Assembly (NCBI RefSeq): GCF_030348945.1
Contig: NZ_JAUCEN010000002.1
Span: 3,410,001 to 3,474,000 of the forward strand
DNA length: 64,000 bases
Direction: 5' to 3'
From: Peribacillus sp. ACCC06369
Lineage (GTDB): Bacteria > Bacillota > Bacilli > Bacillales > DSM-1321
In this document: positions 8,283 through 17,967 of the stretch, one piece after another
Numbering within the stretch: position 1 is the first letter of the stretch
Layout: every line of letters starts with the position of its first letter
Translations under genes and position numbers: made by a program
Notes under the pieces: generated by a model
Databases searched by the model: none
The model's input: only the letters and a program-made list of their open reading frames with translations
Told to the model about the DNA's origin: nothing

Positions 8283-9578
8283 TTAATGAGTGGGGAAGAA
8301 AATCAGCTGAACCAAAAATATCAATCCAAAAATATAAATGAGCGGATGTACCGATTTTCCTTTTCCACTGAATACCTTCATAAGGGGATAAGTAATGAAC
8401 CCGATTGCAATCCCTGTAGATATGCTTGAAGTAAGCGGCATCGTTAAAATGATCGCAAATGCCGGAAATGCTTCATCGAAAATTTTCCAATTGACTTTAG
8501 CCAAGCCTTCCATCATGAAACATCCTACGATGATCAAAACGGGGGCTGTAATTGCTTGAACTGAAGAAATGGCCGATATTAATGGAGAAAAGAAAATCGA
8601 TGCAGCGAAAAGGATCGCCACAACAGTAGCAGTTAACCCGGTACGTCCGCCTGCGGCGACTCCAGTACTCGATTCAACGTAAGCCGTTGAGGGACTTGTT
8701 CCAAAAATCGAGCCGACTATCGTCGCAATCGCATCACCTAAAAATGCTTTCTTGGCGCGTGGGATTTTCCCATCCTTCGTTAGTCCTGCCTGTTCCGTGA
8801 CACCAATCAAGGTACCTGTCGTATCAAAGATCGTCACAAGTAAAAAGGCGAAAACGATTGAATATAAAGAATGCGTGAAGACCCCGGCAATATCGATATC
8901 GAAAAATACCGGTGTTGGAGGTACAGATACGACTCCATCAAAGTTGAGCAAACCGATAAAGTAGCCAATGACTGCCGTGATGATCATACCAATAAAAATT
9001 GCCCCTTTAATATTACGGGCCATAAAAATCAAGGTAATGAATAAGCCCGCTAACGCTAAAACGGTTCCTGGCTGATGCAAATCGCCTAGCGTCACCATCG
9101 TTGATTCATTAGACACCACGATTCCAGCGTTCTTCAATCCGATAAATGCAATGAATAAACCGATTCCGGATGTGATGCCATATTTTAATGAGTTAGGAAT
9201 CGCATCAATTATCATTTTACGCAAGCTCGTTACGCTAATTAATAGAAATAGCAAACCAGCAATGAAAACCGTACCGAATACAGTCTGATATGAGAGGCCC
9301 TGTGCCCCCACAACGCTGGCAAAATAAGCATTCAAACCCATCCCTGGTGCTATCGCAATCGGGTATTTTGCTACCAGCCCCATGATAAGGGTCCCAATTA
9401 CCGCTGATATGACCGTTGCCATGAAAACTTGTTCAAATGGAATTCCGATAGAAGACAATAATGCCGGATTCACAATAAGGATATAAACCATTGTTAAAAA
9501 TGTCGTAACACCCGCCATGACTTCTGTACGGACATCCGTCCCATTTTCTTTCAGGGAAAAAAACTTTTCCATAAACAT
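8283..9578 (-). CDS. NCS2-family purine permease (PbuO/PbuG type)
   Basis: A 431-residue membrane protein of the AzgA-like branch of the NCS2 nucleobase transporters, predicted to import guanine/hypoxanthine or adenine by proton symport. Hallmarks: RTEVMAGVTTFLTMVYILIVNP near the N-terminus, the conserved APGMGLNAYFA, FDTTGTLIGVTEQAGL and the substrate-loop GTSPSTAYVESSTGVAAGGRTGLT. About 12-14 helices are expected. It starts at an ATG with GGAGGT 7 nt upstream. A sigma-A promoter with CGAA/TTCG PurR-like boxes lies upstream, which favours purine control. The exact substrate cannot be read from sequence. Confidence 0.92.
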   Translation of the reverse strand: MFMEKFFSLKENGTDVRTEVMAGVTTFLTMVYILIVNPALLSSIGIPFEQVFMATVISAVIGTLIMGLVAKYPIAIAPGMGLNAYFASVVGAQGLSYQTVFGTVFIAGLLFLLISVTSLRKMIIDAIPNSLKYGITSGIGLFIAFIGLKNAGIVVSNESTMVTLGDLHQPGTVLALAGLFITLIFMARNIKGAIFIGMIITAVIGYFIGLLNFDGVVSVPPTPVFFDIDIAGVFTHSLYSIVFAFLLVTIFDTTGTLIGVTEQAGLTKDGKIPRAKKAFLGDAIATIVGSIFGTSPSTAYVESSTGVAAGGRTGLTATVVAILFAASIFFSPLISAISSVQAITAPVLIIVGCFMMEGLAKVNWKIFDEAFPAFAIILTMPLTSSISTGIAIGFITYPLMKVFSGKGKSVHPLIYIFGLIFLVQLIFFPTH

Positions 9579-9697
9579 ATTTTAGACCTCCAGATCTAAA
9601 GGAAACACCGACAACCGTTTGCACGCAAAGACAAGGTGTCCTAAAATTGTACTGCATCGACGCTTTTCCTGATTGATTTTTCGTTTAAAACAAGATG

Positions 9698-9755
9698 AAA
9701 AACGAATGAAAAACGCGACCTTTACTATATTATTCGTTTTTAATTTTAAATTCAA
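9698..9755 (-). promoter_or_regulatory. Candidate promoter and PurR-like boxes of the purine permease
   Basis: The minus strand shows -35 TTGAAT (9750-9755) and -10 TAATAT (9727-9732), spaced 17 bp. Two CGAA cores point at each other (9703-9706 and, inverted, 9733-9736), about 26 bp apart. That resembles the paired PurR boxes of Bacillus purine genes (about 11/13 and 9/13 matches to the 13-nt box as I recall it). No guanine riboswitch is recognisable. Confidence 0.45.
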
Positions 9756-9863
9756 CTAAAAAATTTGACCCCCACTCATATTTTCAAAAATTTTCATCCC
9801 ACCAAGATATCCTGAGGGAATTACTTTTACTTTTTCCTAAAATAAAGATTTATCTCCAGCCAA

Positions 9864-9903
9864 ATGAAAAACCACATGAATCACTGATTCATGTGGTTTT
9901 TCA
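9864..9903 (-). terminator. Terminator of the spoIIA operon
   Basis: The long hairpin GAAAAACCACATGAATCA/TGATTCATGTGGTTTTTC contains the sigF stop codon (9881-9883) in its apex, so the coding sequence ends inside the terminator. Confidence 0.85.
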
Positions 9904-10648
9904 TTTGCTGAAGAATTTTCTTTTCCAGTCTTGACACTTGAACTTGGGAAATACCAAGCCTTGCCGCTACTTCCGATTGCGTCTGATCCTTATAATACCT
10001 CAGGAAAACAATCAGCCTTTCACGTTCATTCAATTCATGTATCGCTTCTTTCAAAGCAATTTGATCAAACCAAGATGTCTCGTTATGATCGGCAATCTGG
10101 TCAAGAAGGGTAATCGGATCTCCATCATTTTCGTAAACCGTTTCATGGATGGATGAAGGGCTCCTGCTGGCTTCTTGGGCCATGATGATTTCTTCTGGCG
10201 ATAGCTCAAGGTGTTCCGCCAATTCGTTGACAGTCGGGACACGGCCATATGTCTTTGAAAGTTCCTCTTTGGCCCTGCGAATTTTATTCGCCATTTCCTT
10301 TAAAGACCGGCTTACTTTAACCGTTCCATCATCACGGATAAAACGTTGGATTTCACCAATGATCATTGGCACAGCATAAGTTGAGAATTTCACCTCAAAC
10401 GATAAGTCAAATTTATCCACGGACTTCAACAGACCAATACAGCCAATTTGATAAAGGTCGTCCGGTTCGTAACCTCGATTGAGGAATCTTTGCACGACTG
10501 ACCATACAAGTCTAAGATTGCTATTGACAATCAGGTTCCTTGCATCCTGGTCACCGCTCTGGCTGAGTTGGATTAAATTCCGCAATTCCTCATCTTTTAA
10601 ATGGGGCTGGCCTTTCTTGCTCTTCTGGTTTTTAACCTCCACATCCAT
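9881..10648 (-). CDS. sigF: RNA polymerase sporulation sigma factor F
   Basis: Sigma-F directs early forespore transcription after the asymmetric septum forms. The product is 255 residues with sigma-70 region 2 (RLVWSVVQRFLNRGYEPDDLYQIGCIGLLKSVDKFD), region 3 (KVSRSLKEMANKIRRAKEEL) and region 4 with its helix-turn-helix (RYYKDQTQSEVAARLGISQVQVSRLEKK). The start is the ATG at 10648, with GGGAG 8 nt upstream, giving MDVEVK as in B. subtilis. A TTG two codons earlier is unlikely. It follows spoIIAB closely in the spoIIA operon. Confidence 0.97.
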   Translation of the reverse strand: MDVEVKNQKSKKGQPHLKDEELRNLIQLSQSGDQDARNLIVNSNLRLVWSVVQRFLNRGYEPDDLYQIGCIGLLKSVDKFDLSFEVKFSTYAVPMIIGEIQRFIRDDGTVKVSRSLKEMANKIRRAKEELSKTYGRVPTVNELAEHLELSPEEIIMAQEASRSPSSIHETVYENDGDPITLLDQIADHNETSWFDQIALKEAIHELNERERLIVFLRYYKDQTQSEVAARLGISQVQVSRLEKKILQQMKNHMNQ

Positions 10649-10661
10649 ATGCAAGTCTCCC

Positions 10662-11102
10662 TTAATTGCACAAAGCTCTGCTTGTAGTTAAGTGCTTTTT
10701 TAATCGAATGATCGTGCCTTCGCCCTTATGGGAAATTATATGGATTTCATCCATGAAGTTTTCCATGATGGTGAATCCCATACCGGAACGTTCAAGTTCG
10801 GGTTTAGTCGTAAATAACGGCTGTTTAGCCTCCTCGACGTCCTCAATGCCCAGTCCTTCATCCCGGATGGTCAATTCCACAGTATCACCTTCGATGACCA
10901 CTGAAATATAGACCCAACCTTCAGGGTCGCTCTCATACCCATGGATAATCGAATTCGTAACGGCTTCTGACACGACAGTCTTGATCTCAGTCAATTCATC
11001 CATCGTCGGGTCCAATTGGGCAATGAAAGCCGCAACAGTTACCCTTGCAAAAGATTCATTTTGGCTTAGTGCAGAAAATTTCGTTTCCATTTTATTTTTC
11101 AT
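10662..11102 (-). CDS. spoIIAB: Anti-sigma F factor / serine kinase SpoIIAB
   Basis: SpoIIAB holds sigma-F inactive and phosphorylates SpoIIAA. The product is 146 residues, the standard length. It is a GHKL ATPase: the N box is in [14 protein letters not shown], the G1 box in [14 protein letters not shown], and the C-terminal box in [16 protein letters not shown]. The start ATG at 11102 gives [20 protein letters not shown], and one base separates it from the spoIIAA stop. An upstream extension of the frame lacks family similarity. Co-transcribed with spoIIAA and sigF. Confidence 0.97.
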   Translation of the reverse strand: MKNKMETKFSALSQNESFARVTVAAFIAQLDPTMDELTEIKTVVSEAVTNSIIHGYESDPEGWVYISVVIEGDTVELTIRDEGLGIEDVEEAKQPLFTTKPELERSGMGFTIMENFMDEIHIISHKGEGTIIRLKKHLTTSRALCN

Positions 11103-11103
11103 C

Positions 11104-11454
11104 TTAGGCAACCCCCAGTCTTTGCAAAGCGTTTTTTTCGGATAGTTCCATTTTAACAATTTTAAACAACCCTGACATCTCAAATAACCGCTTTACCGCT
11201 GGAGAAATTGCACAAACCACCATTTCACCTTGCTTTTTGTTTACCTGCTTATAGCGTCCTAAAATAACTCCAAGCCCTGAACTGTCCATAAAATGCAATT
11301 CTTCCATGTTGAGGATAATATGCTTGATGTTATGCTTTTGAATGGCTGCCTCTGCCTGGTTTTTCAATTTTTCTGCTGTATGATGATCTAAATCACCTTT
11401 GAGACGAATGCACAATACACGATTTTTCGCCTCCATATTAATCGTAAGACTCAT
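11104..11454 (-). CDS. spoIIAA: Anti-anti-sigma F factor SpoIIAA
   Basis: A STAS-domain protein that, when unphosphorylated, displaces sigma-F from SpoIIAB. The product is 116 residues. The phosphorylated serine lies in the signature [15 protein letters not shown] (about residues 55-69). The [11 protein letters not shown] strand-helix and the C-terminal [10 protein letters not shown] are also typical. It begins at an ATG with GAAGGAGG upstream and follows a well-formed sigma-H promoter. First gene of the spoIIA operon. Confidence 0.97.
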   Translation of the reverse strand: MSLTINMEAKNRVLCIRLKGDLDHHTAEKLKNQAEAAIQKHNIKHIILNMEELHFMDSSGLGVILGRYKQVNKKQGEMVVCAISPAVKRLFEMSGLFKIVKMELSEKNALQRLGVA

Positions 11455-11489
11455 TATATACAGCCTCCTTCACTGTCTTATAAAGAGTC

Positions 11490-11519
11490 AAATTCTCTTT
11501 TTCACCTGCAGATTCCTTC
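11490..11519 (-). promoter_or_regulatory. Sigma-H promoter of the spoIIA operon
   Basis: The minus strand carries GAAGGAATC (-35; consensus RnAGGAwWW) and AGAGAATTT (-10; consensus RnnGAATwW), 12 bp apart. The predicted start site lies about 29 nt before spoIIAA. A Spo0A-box-like TGTCGCA (11572-11578, one mismatch to TGTCGAA) lies upstream, near the dacF stop. Confidence 0.75.
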
Positions 11520-11585
11520 TTAGTGGCAAAACTAGTGGAGATTCGCCTAAATTAGTACGATTAACAGGCATTGCGACAATTTATT

Positions 11586-12752
11586 CTATTTCGCTTGGGC
11601 AAACATGCCGAAAGCCCGTTTATACAATTGCCACCAGCTGGCATTTTCAACAGTTTCTTTCGCGACTATTGGAGATTCGACATACACCTTACCGTTTTTC
11701 TTCAATTCAAGTGTACCAATTTGATCGCCTTTTTTAATGGGGGCATCCAAATTTTTATCAAGAGTGATTTTTTTTGTAAAGTCCTTTGGCGTCCCGTTCT
11801 TGGTTGTCAAAACTGAAATGGGTTCACTTGTCACTCCCATCACGGATTTCTTGCTGCCTTTACTTATCTTCGCTTCACCTAACACCTCACCGCGTTTATA
11901 AATCGGATATGTGATGTATTGCGAAAATGCATAATCCAACATCTTGGTGACCTGAGCGTTTCGTTCCTTTGGAGAAACGGCCCCGAAAACGACGGCAATG
12001 ACACGCATATTCCCCTTTTTTGCTGTGGCTGTCAGACAATACTTCGCTTCATTTGTGAATCCTGTCTTCAGTCCATCCACTCCAGGGTAAAATTTCACCA
12101 ATCTGTTCGTATTGACAAGCCAGAATTTCTTTTCGGTATTTTCACGGAGGTAATCTTCATATGTTCCCGTGAACCTTGTTATCGTATCGTATTTCAATAA
12201 TTCCTTCGCCATGATCGACATATCATGGGCCGAACTGTAATGATCTTTAACAGGAAGGCCTGTTGCGTTTTGGAACTTCGTATTTTTCAACCCGAGGTCT
12301 TTCGCCTTTTTGTTCATTTTCCTAACGAACTCTTCTTCCGATCCAGCAAGACGTTCAGCCATCGCTACCGATGCATCATTCGCCGAACCAATCGAGATGC
12401 CCTTAAGCATTTGTTCTGTGGTCATTTCTTCACCTGGCTCGAGGAAGATCTGGGAACCGCCCATCGAAGCTGCATACTCACTAGTCCTGATTTTCTCCTT
12501 CATGCTGAGTTCGCCTTTATCGATCGCTTCCATGATCAGCAGCATCGTCATGATTTTCGTCATGCTTGCCGGTGAAAGACGAGCATCTGCATTTTTATCA
12601 TACAGAATATTGCCTGTATCCCGTTCAATCAAAATGGCTGATTTAGCATTGGCCGCCAAGTCAACTCCCTTTTCTTCAGCTGCCTCTGTATGCGGGATGC
12701 TAAAACCCATTGCTACTAATACGGTTAAAAATAGAGAAAGAATCCGCTTCAT
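11586..12752 (-). CDS. dacF: Sporulation D-alanyl-D-alanine carboxypeptidase DacF
   Basis: A serine penicillin-binding enzyme (class C low-mass PBP, peptidase S11) that trims peptidoglycan stem peptides and influences spore cortex cross-linking. The product is about 388 residues. A signal peptide (MKRILSLFLTVLVAMGFS) leads into the catalytic domain with SxxK (SMTK, near residue 63), SxN (GSAND) and KTG (LKTGFT). A C-terminal beta domain and an amphipathic tail anchor (WWQLYKRAFGMFA) follow. The start is the ATG preceded by GGAGGG at 7 nt. It precedes spoIIAA as in B. subtilis and has a sigma-F-type promoter upstream. Confidence 0.95.
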   Translation of the reverse strand: MKRILSLFLTVLVAMGFSIPHTEAAEEKGVDLAANAKSAILIERDTGNILYDKNADARLSPASMTKIMTMLLIMEAIDKGELSMKEKIRTSEYAASMGGSQIFLEPGEEMTTEQMLKGISIGSANDASVAMAERLAGSEEEFVRKMNKKAKDLGLKNTKFQNATGLPVKDHYSSAHDMSIMAKELLKYDTITRFTGTYEDYLRENTEKKFWLVNTNRLVKFYPGVDGLKTGFTNEAKYCLTATAKKGNMRVIAVVFGAVSPKERNAQVTKMLDYAFSQYITYPIYKRGEVLGEAKISKGSKKSVMGVTSEPISVLTTKNGTPKDFTKKITLDKNLDAPIKKGDQIGTLELKKNGKVYVESPIVAKETVENASWWQLYKRAFGMFAQAK

Positions 12753-12780
12753 CTCCATACCCTCCAATCTTTATATGATT

Positions 12781-12809
12781 TATTTTTTCCATCAAACCCA
12801 TTTTTATAC
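12781..12809 (-). promoter_or_regulatory. Candidate sigma-F promoter of dacF
   Basis: On the minus strand GTATA (consensus GyATA) is followed after 14 bp by GGAAAAAATA (consensus GGnnAnAnTR, all fixed positions matched). It lies about 29 bp before the start. The B. subtilis dacF gene is a known sigma-F target. Confidence 0.6.
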
Positions 12810-12866
12810 AAATAAAGATGAATTTTGAACATATAATGGATATTGGGTAACATATTAACAAAAATA

Positions 12867-12895
12867 AAAGAGGATGCGCATGGGCATCCTCTTTT
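12867..12895 (-). terminator. Second of two tandem terminators after pdp
   Basis: The stem AAAAGAGGATGC/GCATCCTCTTTT has a short loop. It follows the terminator at 12918-12950 and would catch read-through before dacF. Confidence 0.75.
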
Positions 12896-12917
12896 AAACA
12901 TTCAATGGGACAGACGT

Positions 12918-12950
12918 AAAAAGGCCGCTCAAAACCGCGGCCTTTTTTTT
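12918..12950 (-). terminator. Terminator of the deoB-pupG-pdp operon
   Basis: The stem AAAAGGCCGC/GCGGCCTTTT lies immediately beyond the pdp stop, with a T-run on the minus strand. Confidence 0.85.
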
Positions 12951-12951
12951 G

Positions 12952-14256
12952 TTATTCCATGATTTCTTTATAGATCAAAGTAGGTTTTTCCACTTTCTCT
13001 TTTGAAATCGCAATGCTTTCATACAATTTTTCTTTCACCTTTGAAACATCTTCAAAATTGCTGTAAATCGTCACAAGGGATTCACCTTTTGCCACGGATT
13101 CCCCGATTTTTTTACGGAGTACCAGCCCGACTGCCAAATCAATCTCTGACTCTTTTGTCGCCCGCCCGGCGCCTAAAAGCATAGCTGCCGTTCCTACTTC
13201 ATCAGCGATGATTTCCGATACATATCCATCCTCTTTCGCTTCTAGCTCGAAAACATGAGCAGCCTGCGGAAGTTTTTCCGGCTGATCCACAACCGAACCA
13301 TCGCCTCCCTGCGCTTCTAGGAAGACTTTGAATGAGTTAAGTGCAGAACCATCTTTGATCGCATTTTCAAGCAAGGTTCTTGCTTCTTCCAGCGAGCTTG
13401 CCTTTTTGGCAAGGTACACCATGTGGCTTCCCAGTGTTAAAGAAAGTTCCGTTAAATCTTCCGGTCCTTCCCCTTTAAGCGTATCGATGGCTTCCTTCAC
13501 TTCTAATGCATTTCCGATTGCGTAACCCAGAGGTTGGCTCATATCGGAAATGACAGCCATCGTGTTTCGCCCCACATTGTTCCCAATGCTTACCATAGCA
13601 TGCGCTAACTCTTCGGAATCTTCGAGAGTTTTCATGAAAGCGCCTGCTCCCGTTTTAACATCAAGTACAATCGCATCAGCACCAGCAGCGATTTTCTTAC
13701 TCATGATAGAGCCGGCAATCAAACCGATACTATTAACCGTAGCCGTAACATCGCGCAATGCATATAACTTTTTGTCCGCTGGAGTCAGGTTACCACTTTG
13801 CCCAATGACAGCTATTTTATTTTTATTGACAAGTCTAATGAACTCGTCATTTTCTATTTCGACATGGAAACCTTTTACAGACTCCAATTTATCGATCGTA
13901 CCGCCTGTATGGCCGAGCCCGCGTCCTGACATCTTTGCCACTGGGACACCTACAGCAGCAACCAATGGTCCAAGCACTAGTGTTGTGGTGTCACCAACAC
14001 CGCCTGTTGAATGTTTATCGACCTTAATTCCTTCAATCATCGATAAATCTATTTGATCGCCCGACTCGACCATTGCCATGGTTAAATCAGCACGTTCCTG
14101 CTCATTCATCCCTTTGAAATAAACAGCCATTGACCAGGCACTCATTTGGTAATCCGGAATCGATCCATCGGTAAACCCTTTGATAATGAACTGTATTTCT
14201 TCTGTAGAAAGAGCCTTTCCATCACGCTTTTTCTCAATTAAATCTACCATTCTCAT
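12952..14256 (-). CDS. pdp: Pyrimidine-nucleoside phosphorylase
   Basis: Cleaves uridine, thymidine and deoxyuridine with phosphate to a free base plus (deoxy)ribose 1-phosphate. The product is 434 residues, the family length. Hallmarks are the helical domain start [19 protein letters not shown], the phosphate-binding [14 protein letters not shown] (about residues 80-93), and [19 protein letters not shown]. The C-terminal PYNP domain includes [12 protein letters not shown]. It is the last gene of the deoB-pupG-pdp group on the minus strand. Together the three enzymes feed nucleoside sugars into the pentose phosphate pool. Confidence 0.96.
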   Translation of the reverse strand: MRMVDLIEKKRDGKALSTEEIQFIIKGFTDGSIPDYQMSAWSMAVYFKGMNEQERADLTMAMVESGDQIDLSMIEGIKVDKHSTGGVGDTTTLVLGPLVAAVGVPVAKMSGRGLGHTGGTIDKLESVKGFHVEIENDEFIRLVNKNKIAVIGQSGNLTPADKKLYALRDVTATVNSIGLIAGSIMSKKIAAGADAIVLDVKTGAGAFMKTLEDSEELAHAMVSIGNNVGRNTMAVISDMSQPLGYAIGNALEVKEAIDTLKGEGPEDLTELSLTLGSHMVYLAKKASSLEEARTLLENAIKDGSALNSFKVFLEAQGGDGSVVDQPEKLPQAAHVFELEAKEDGYVSEIIADEVGTAAMLLGAGRATKESEIDLAVGLVLRKKIGESVAKGESLVTIYSNFEDVSKVKEKLYESIAISKEKVEKPTLIYKEIME

Positions 14257-14322
14257 ATTGGAATCCCCACTTTTTTAAAGACACCGCTTCTCTCAGGTGT
14301 ACTTGTATTTTTTTGGATCGTT

Positions 14323-15135
14323 TTATATGTCTTTAACGATTTGCTTAACAAATTCCAGAAAACTGCTTTTCACTTTTTCCGTCGTTTCAATTACCTCTTC
14401 ATGCGACAAAGGCTGATCCAGGATGCCTGCAGCCATATTGGTAAGGCATGATATTCCAAGCACCTTCATACCGCTATGCCTTGCTACGATAACTTCCGGA
14501 ACTGTCGACATCCCAACTGCATCCCCGCCAAGGATCCTTGCCATTTTCACTTCTGCCGGTGTCTCATAGGTTGGTCCTGTATTTCCGATATAGACACCTT
14601 CTTTAATATCCAGGCCTAGTGAAGATGCAATTTGTTTAGCTTGAGTCCGAAGGTCTTTATTATAAGCTTCTGACATATCAGGGAATCTAGGGCCGAAACG
14701 CTCCTCATTAGGACCAATCAATGGGTTTGCCCCCATTAAATTAATATGATCCGTAATGAGCATCAAGTCACCTGGTTCATAGCTTTCATTAACGCTTCCG
14801 GCCGCATTCGTTACAATTAGCTGCTCAACACCAAGAAGTTTCATTACACGTACTGGAAATGTGACTTTCTCCATGGAGTACCCTTCATAAAAGTGGAAAC
14901 GCCCTTGCATGGCCACTACCTTTTTACCACTTAAATGACCAATGACAAGCTGTCCAGCATGTCCTTCAACAGTCGATACCGGAAATTCCGGAATTTCGTG
15001 GTAAGGAATCGTTATGGGATTTTCAATTTCATCTGCTAATACTCCAAGTCCAGAACCAAGAATCAGTCCTATCTCCGGGGAGCCTTCAATCTTATTTTTT
15101 ATGAATGACGCAGCTGTCTCTATTTTATTAAACAT
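14323..15135 (-). CDS. pupG: Purine-nucleoside phosphorylase (trimeric type)
   Basis: Phosphorolyses guanosine- and inosine-type nucleosides. The 270-residue length and motifs fit the trimeric low-mass class: ILGSGLGVLAD (phosphate loop), GRFHFYEGY, VTNAAGSVNESYEPGDLM (the PNP signature), YETPAEVKMARILGGDAVGMSTVPEVIVARH and SCLTNMAAG. The ATG directly follows the deoB stop codon, so the two are translationally coupled. In B. subtilis the homologue lies in the same place between drm and dacF. Confidence 0.96.
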   Translation of the reverse strand: MFNKIETAASFIKNKIEGSPEIGLILGSGLGVLADEIENPITIPYHEIPEFPVSTVEGHAGQLVIGHLSGKKVVAMQGRFHFYEGYSMEKVTFPVRVMKLLGVEQLIVTNAAGSVNESYEPGDLMLITDHINLMGANPLIGPNEERFGPRFPDMSEAYNKDLRTQAKQIASSLGLDIKEGVYIGNTGPTYETPAEVKMARILGGDAVGMSTVPEVIVARHSGMKVLGISCLTNMAAGILDQPLSHEEVIETTEKVKSSFLEFVKQIVKDI

Positions 15136-16338
15136 CTATTTAATCTCCCCTTTATTTAGATCGCCCAATATATTTTTCCCGAAGGCAGGCATTTTCACAT
15201 CAAAATTAGCAGCGACCGTCGCCCCGATATCAGCAAATGTATCTCTTACCGGGAGCTCCGCACCTTCTGTAAATCGTTTGGAGTAGACTAATAATGGCAC
15301 ATATTCACGTGTGTGATCGGTTCCTTCATGTACCGGATCATTCCCATGGTCGGCAGTGATGATCAATAAATCATCCTCTTTCAGTTTATCTAGGACTTCC
15401 GGCATCCGAGCATCGAATTCTTCCAATGCCTTTCCGTATCCCTCTGGATCGCGCCTGTGACCGTATAAAGCATCGAAGTCGACCAGGTTAAGGAAACTTA
15501 GCCCTTTGAAGTCCTGTTCTATCGTTTGGATTAATTTATCCATTCCATCCATATTGGATACGGTCCTTAATGATTCTGTGACGCCTTCCCCATCAAAGAT
15601 ATCCGAGATTTTCCCGATTGCGAGCACATCATATCCAGAATCCTTCAATTCGTCCATTACCGTCCGGTTAAAAGGCTTCAATGCATAATCATGACGGTTA
15701 GTGGTTCTTTTGAAGCTGCCTGGTTCACCTGTGAAAGGTCTGGCAATCACGCGCCCAACCTTGAACTCATCAGCCATTGTCACCTCACGTGCAATTTCAC
15801 AAATCCTGTATAATTCGTCTATCGGAACGATATCTTCATGTGCAGCAATCTGTAAAACTGAATCAGCTGATGTATATACGATCAACGCACCCGTTTTCAT
15901 ATGTTCCTCGCCAAGTCTTTCAATGATTTCCGTACCGCTTGCCGGGACGTTCCCAATAATTCCCCGTCCCATTTTCGCCTCGAGTTCATTGACTAACAAT
16001 TCCGGAAAACCATCTGGAAATACACGGAATGGAGTGGATATATTCAACCCCATGATTTCCCAATGTCCAGTCATCGTATCTTTTCCTGTAGATGCCTCTT
16101 TCATTTTCGTATAGTATGCGAGAGGATGTTGAGCTTTATCAATCCCTTTGATTTCACGTATATTGCCTAAACCCAATTTTGCGAGAGTCGGCATGTTCAA
16201 TCCATTCATTTTTTCTGCGATATGGCCAAGTGTATCCGCCCCTTTATCACCGAATAAATCTGCATCAGGTGCTTCGCCGATTCCAACAGAATCCATAACA
16301 ACTACAAATATACGTTTAAATGCTGAATTTCCATTCAT
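15136..16338 (-). CDS. deoB: Phosphopentomutase
   Basis: Interconverts (deoxy)ribose 1-phosphate and 5-phosphate (also called Drm), linking nucleoside breakdown to central metabolism. The product is 400 residues. Alkaline-phosphatase-fold metal ligands are visible: [14 protein letters not shown] (N-terminal Asp), [14 protein letters not shown], and the C-terminal [25 protein letters not shown] (Asp, His and His ligands). A cap domain lies between. GGAGG stands 8 nt before the ATG. It leads the deoB-pupG-pdp operon and lies downstream of xerD. Confidence 0.97.
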   Translation of the reverse strand: MNGNSAFKRIFVVVMDSVGIGEAPDADLFGDKGADTLGHIAEKMNGLNMPTLAKLGLGNIREIKGIDKAQHPLAYYTKMKEASTGKDTMTGHWEIMGLNISTPFRVFPDGFPELLVNELEAKMGRGIIGNVPASGTEIIERLGEEHMKTGALIVYTSADSVLQIAAHEDIVPIDELYRICEIAREVTMADEFKVGRVIARPFTGEPGSFKRTTNRHDYALKPFNRTVMDELKDSGYDVLAIGKISDIFDGEGVTESLRTVSNMDGMDKLIQTIEQDFKGLSFLNLVDFDALYGHRRDPEGYGKALEEFDARMPEVLDKLKEDDLLIITADHGNDPVHEGTDHTREYVPLLVYSKRFTEGAELPVRDTFADIGATVAANFDVKMPAFGKNILGDLNKGEIK

Positions 16339-16564
16339 GAGTCATTCCTCCTAAAATAGTAATCAGTTTTATACTCTCTATAATACCCTTATACTGCACA
16401 GTTACTCTTCAAATAAATGCAATGATGATAACGTCAGAAGTCTGACCTCTCTATATTGTAAACGATTACCTAGATGGAGACAAATAATATATTTCACGAA
16501 TGAAATAAAGTTCCATTGGGTGTGCGCTAGAATCTCAGCAGCATTATGACTGTCGAGACAGATC

Positions 16565-16592
16565 AGAAAAAAGGCTGCTCCCTTCAACTGCC
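16565..16592 (-). terminator. Probable terminator of yqzK-xerD
   Basis: On the minus strand GGCaGTT pairs with AGCaGCC (one mismatch), followed by TTTTTTCT. It is about 45 nt past the xerD stop. Confidence 0.5.
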
Positions 16593-16634
16593 TCGCAGTT
16601 AAATTCACAACCTTTCTATCATTCTGCTATTCTA

Positions 16635-17528
16635 TTATGCTCGCGGATGGAATTTTGAATATACATCCTTGATCCGTACGTTCGTAATATGTGTATAAAT
16701 TTGCGTTGTCGAAATATCCGCATGACCGAGCATTTCTTGGACGGCACGTAAATCAGCCCCATTCATCAATAGATGAGTCGCGAAAGAATGTCTCAGTGTA
16801 TGTGGTGTAATTTCTTTTTCTATTTGTGCCGATTTCACAAGTTTTTTTAGAATCTTCCAAAACCCCTGCCTTGTCAGCCTGTTGCCATGATGATTCAAAA
16901 AAAGTGAATCTGTCCTGTGCTTTGGGCTGGCCAATCTCCCTCGGGAACTTTCCATATAATGTTCAATGGCACCCAGTGCCGTTTGTCCAATCGGAATGAT
17001 CCTCTCTTTATTCCCTTTCCCTACACAACGGACAAAACCCATCGATGCATGAACATCACTCACATCCATGGATATCAACTCACTGACACGCATACCTGTC
17101 GCATACATCAGTTCTAGCATCGCCTTGTCTCGTAAACCGAATTCATCCATTATCTTCGGGGCTTCCAATAGTGCTTCAACCTCTTCCATGCTTAATACTT
17201 TCGGAAGGCTTCGTTCCGGTTTTGGCGTTTCTATATGTATGGACGGATCCTGATCGGTTACTTTTTCCCTTAGAAGAAATTGATGAAAAGACCGGATGGA
17301 CGCAATATGACGTGCTACCGTCTTCGATGATTTCCCTTGATCCTTCAAATGCACGAGAAAATGCAAGATGTTCACCCGCCGTGAATCATTCCAGTCGTTA
17401 ATGGTTTCAACATCTTTCAGATAGCCCCAATATGATTTTAAGTCGCGCTCATAGGAGACGAGCGTATTCTTGGCCAGTCCTTTTTCAATGGTTAAAAAAT
17501 GAATGAAATCCCTAATTTGATTCTCCAT
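16635..17528 (-). CDS. xerD: Tyrosine recombinase XerD
   Basis: Resolves chromosome dimers at dif together with a second Xer protein. The product is 297 residues. The N-terminal SAM-like domain ([26 protein letters not shown]) precedes the catalytic domain with the Arg-Lys-His-Arg-His-Tyr set: [43 protein letters not shown]. The start is placed at the ATG at 17528, because GGGGAG lies 8 nt before it; the ATG at 17534 is too close to the ribosome site. It overlaps or abuts yqzK. A chromosomal housekeeping recombinase, with no sign of a mobile element nearby. Confidence 0.95.
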   Translation of the reverse strand: MENQIRDFIHFLTIEKGLAKNTLVSYERDLKSYWGYLKDVETINDWNDSRRVNILHFLVHLKDQGKSSKTVARHIASIRSFHQFLLREKVTDQDPSIHIETPKPERSLPKVLSMEEVEALLEAPKIMDEFGLRDKAMLELMYATGMRVSELISMDVSDVHASMGFVRCVGKGNKERIIPIGQTALGAIEHYMESSRGRLASPKHRTDSLFLNHHGNRLTRQGFWKILKKLVKSAQIEKEITPHTLRHSFATHLLMNGADLRAVQEMLGHADISTTQIYTHITNVRIKDVYSKFHPRA

Positions 17529-17533
17529 ATTCA

Positions 17534-17764
17534 TTACTCCCCGTTTAAATAAAACAACATTAAGCGTTCAAGCCATGCATCATCACCTGTATCAACAGCC
17601 TTCGATACTTTTACAGCCATACCTTTGGGTTCATCATAACGATGATAACTCTGATATTCCTGATTTAACCATACCATTCCTATATAAAAAAGAACAGTAA
17701 AGCTAACAAAGAGAACCATCACTTTAGCCGTATGCAAAATAAGCGATAATGATGTTTTCATCAT
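17534..17764 (-). CDS. yqzK: DUF4227 family membrane protein (YqzK-like)
   Basis: The product is 76 residues with one transmembrane helix near the N-terminus ([19 protein letters not shown]), then the conserved [15 protein letters not shown] and a short C-terminal helix. It matches the DUF4227/YqzK family, whose function is unknown. Homologues sit between fur and xerD in Bacillus, as here. The stop codon overlaps the start region of xerD, pointing to a shared transcript. Confidence 0.85.
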   Translation of the reverse strand: MMKTSLSLILHTAKVMVLFVSFTVLFYIGMVWLNQEYQSYHRYDEPKGMAVKVSKAVDTGDDAWLERLMLFYLNGE

Positions 17765-17929
17765 CTTTCCCCTCCCATTCGATCCTCTGTATCAATCTAT
17801 GCCCAACAGGACAAGTTTTATACGTGTTTAGGTAAGGAGAAAGCAAATACTGCACTTACGTGAGAAAATTCATTCCTTCATCCTGATATTTTCCTGATGT
17901 CTCGCAATAGGTTTTAGCCCTTTAAAAAT

Positions 17930-17962
17930 GCAGAAAACCTTCTCCACTAAATGGAAAAGGTC
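17930..17962 (-). terminator. Terminator of fur
   Basis: The stem ACCTTTTCCA/TGGAGAAGGT is followed on the minus strand by TTTTCTGC. It lies just past the fur stop. Confidence 0.75.
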
Positions 17963-17967
17963 CAACT

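Noticed and set aside
9433..9657. 74-codon frame overlapping the purine permease start
   Set aside because: It is a frame shadow of the permease 5' end and its leader, with no ribosome site and a composition unlike a protein.
9579..9780. Purine riboswitch before the NCS2 permease
   Set aside because: The expected conserved loops (TATA...CTACC...) are not visible; PurR-like boxes explain control better.
16402..16608. 68-codon minus-strand frame between xerD and deoB
   Set aside because: It includes the probable xerD terminator, has no ribosome site and does not resemble any protein family.
16635..17528. xerD as an integrase of a mobile element
   Set aside because: Sequence motifs, length and the fur-yqzK-xerD-deoB context are those of the chromosomal dif recombinase. 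No attachment repeats or phage genes adjoin.
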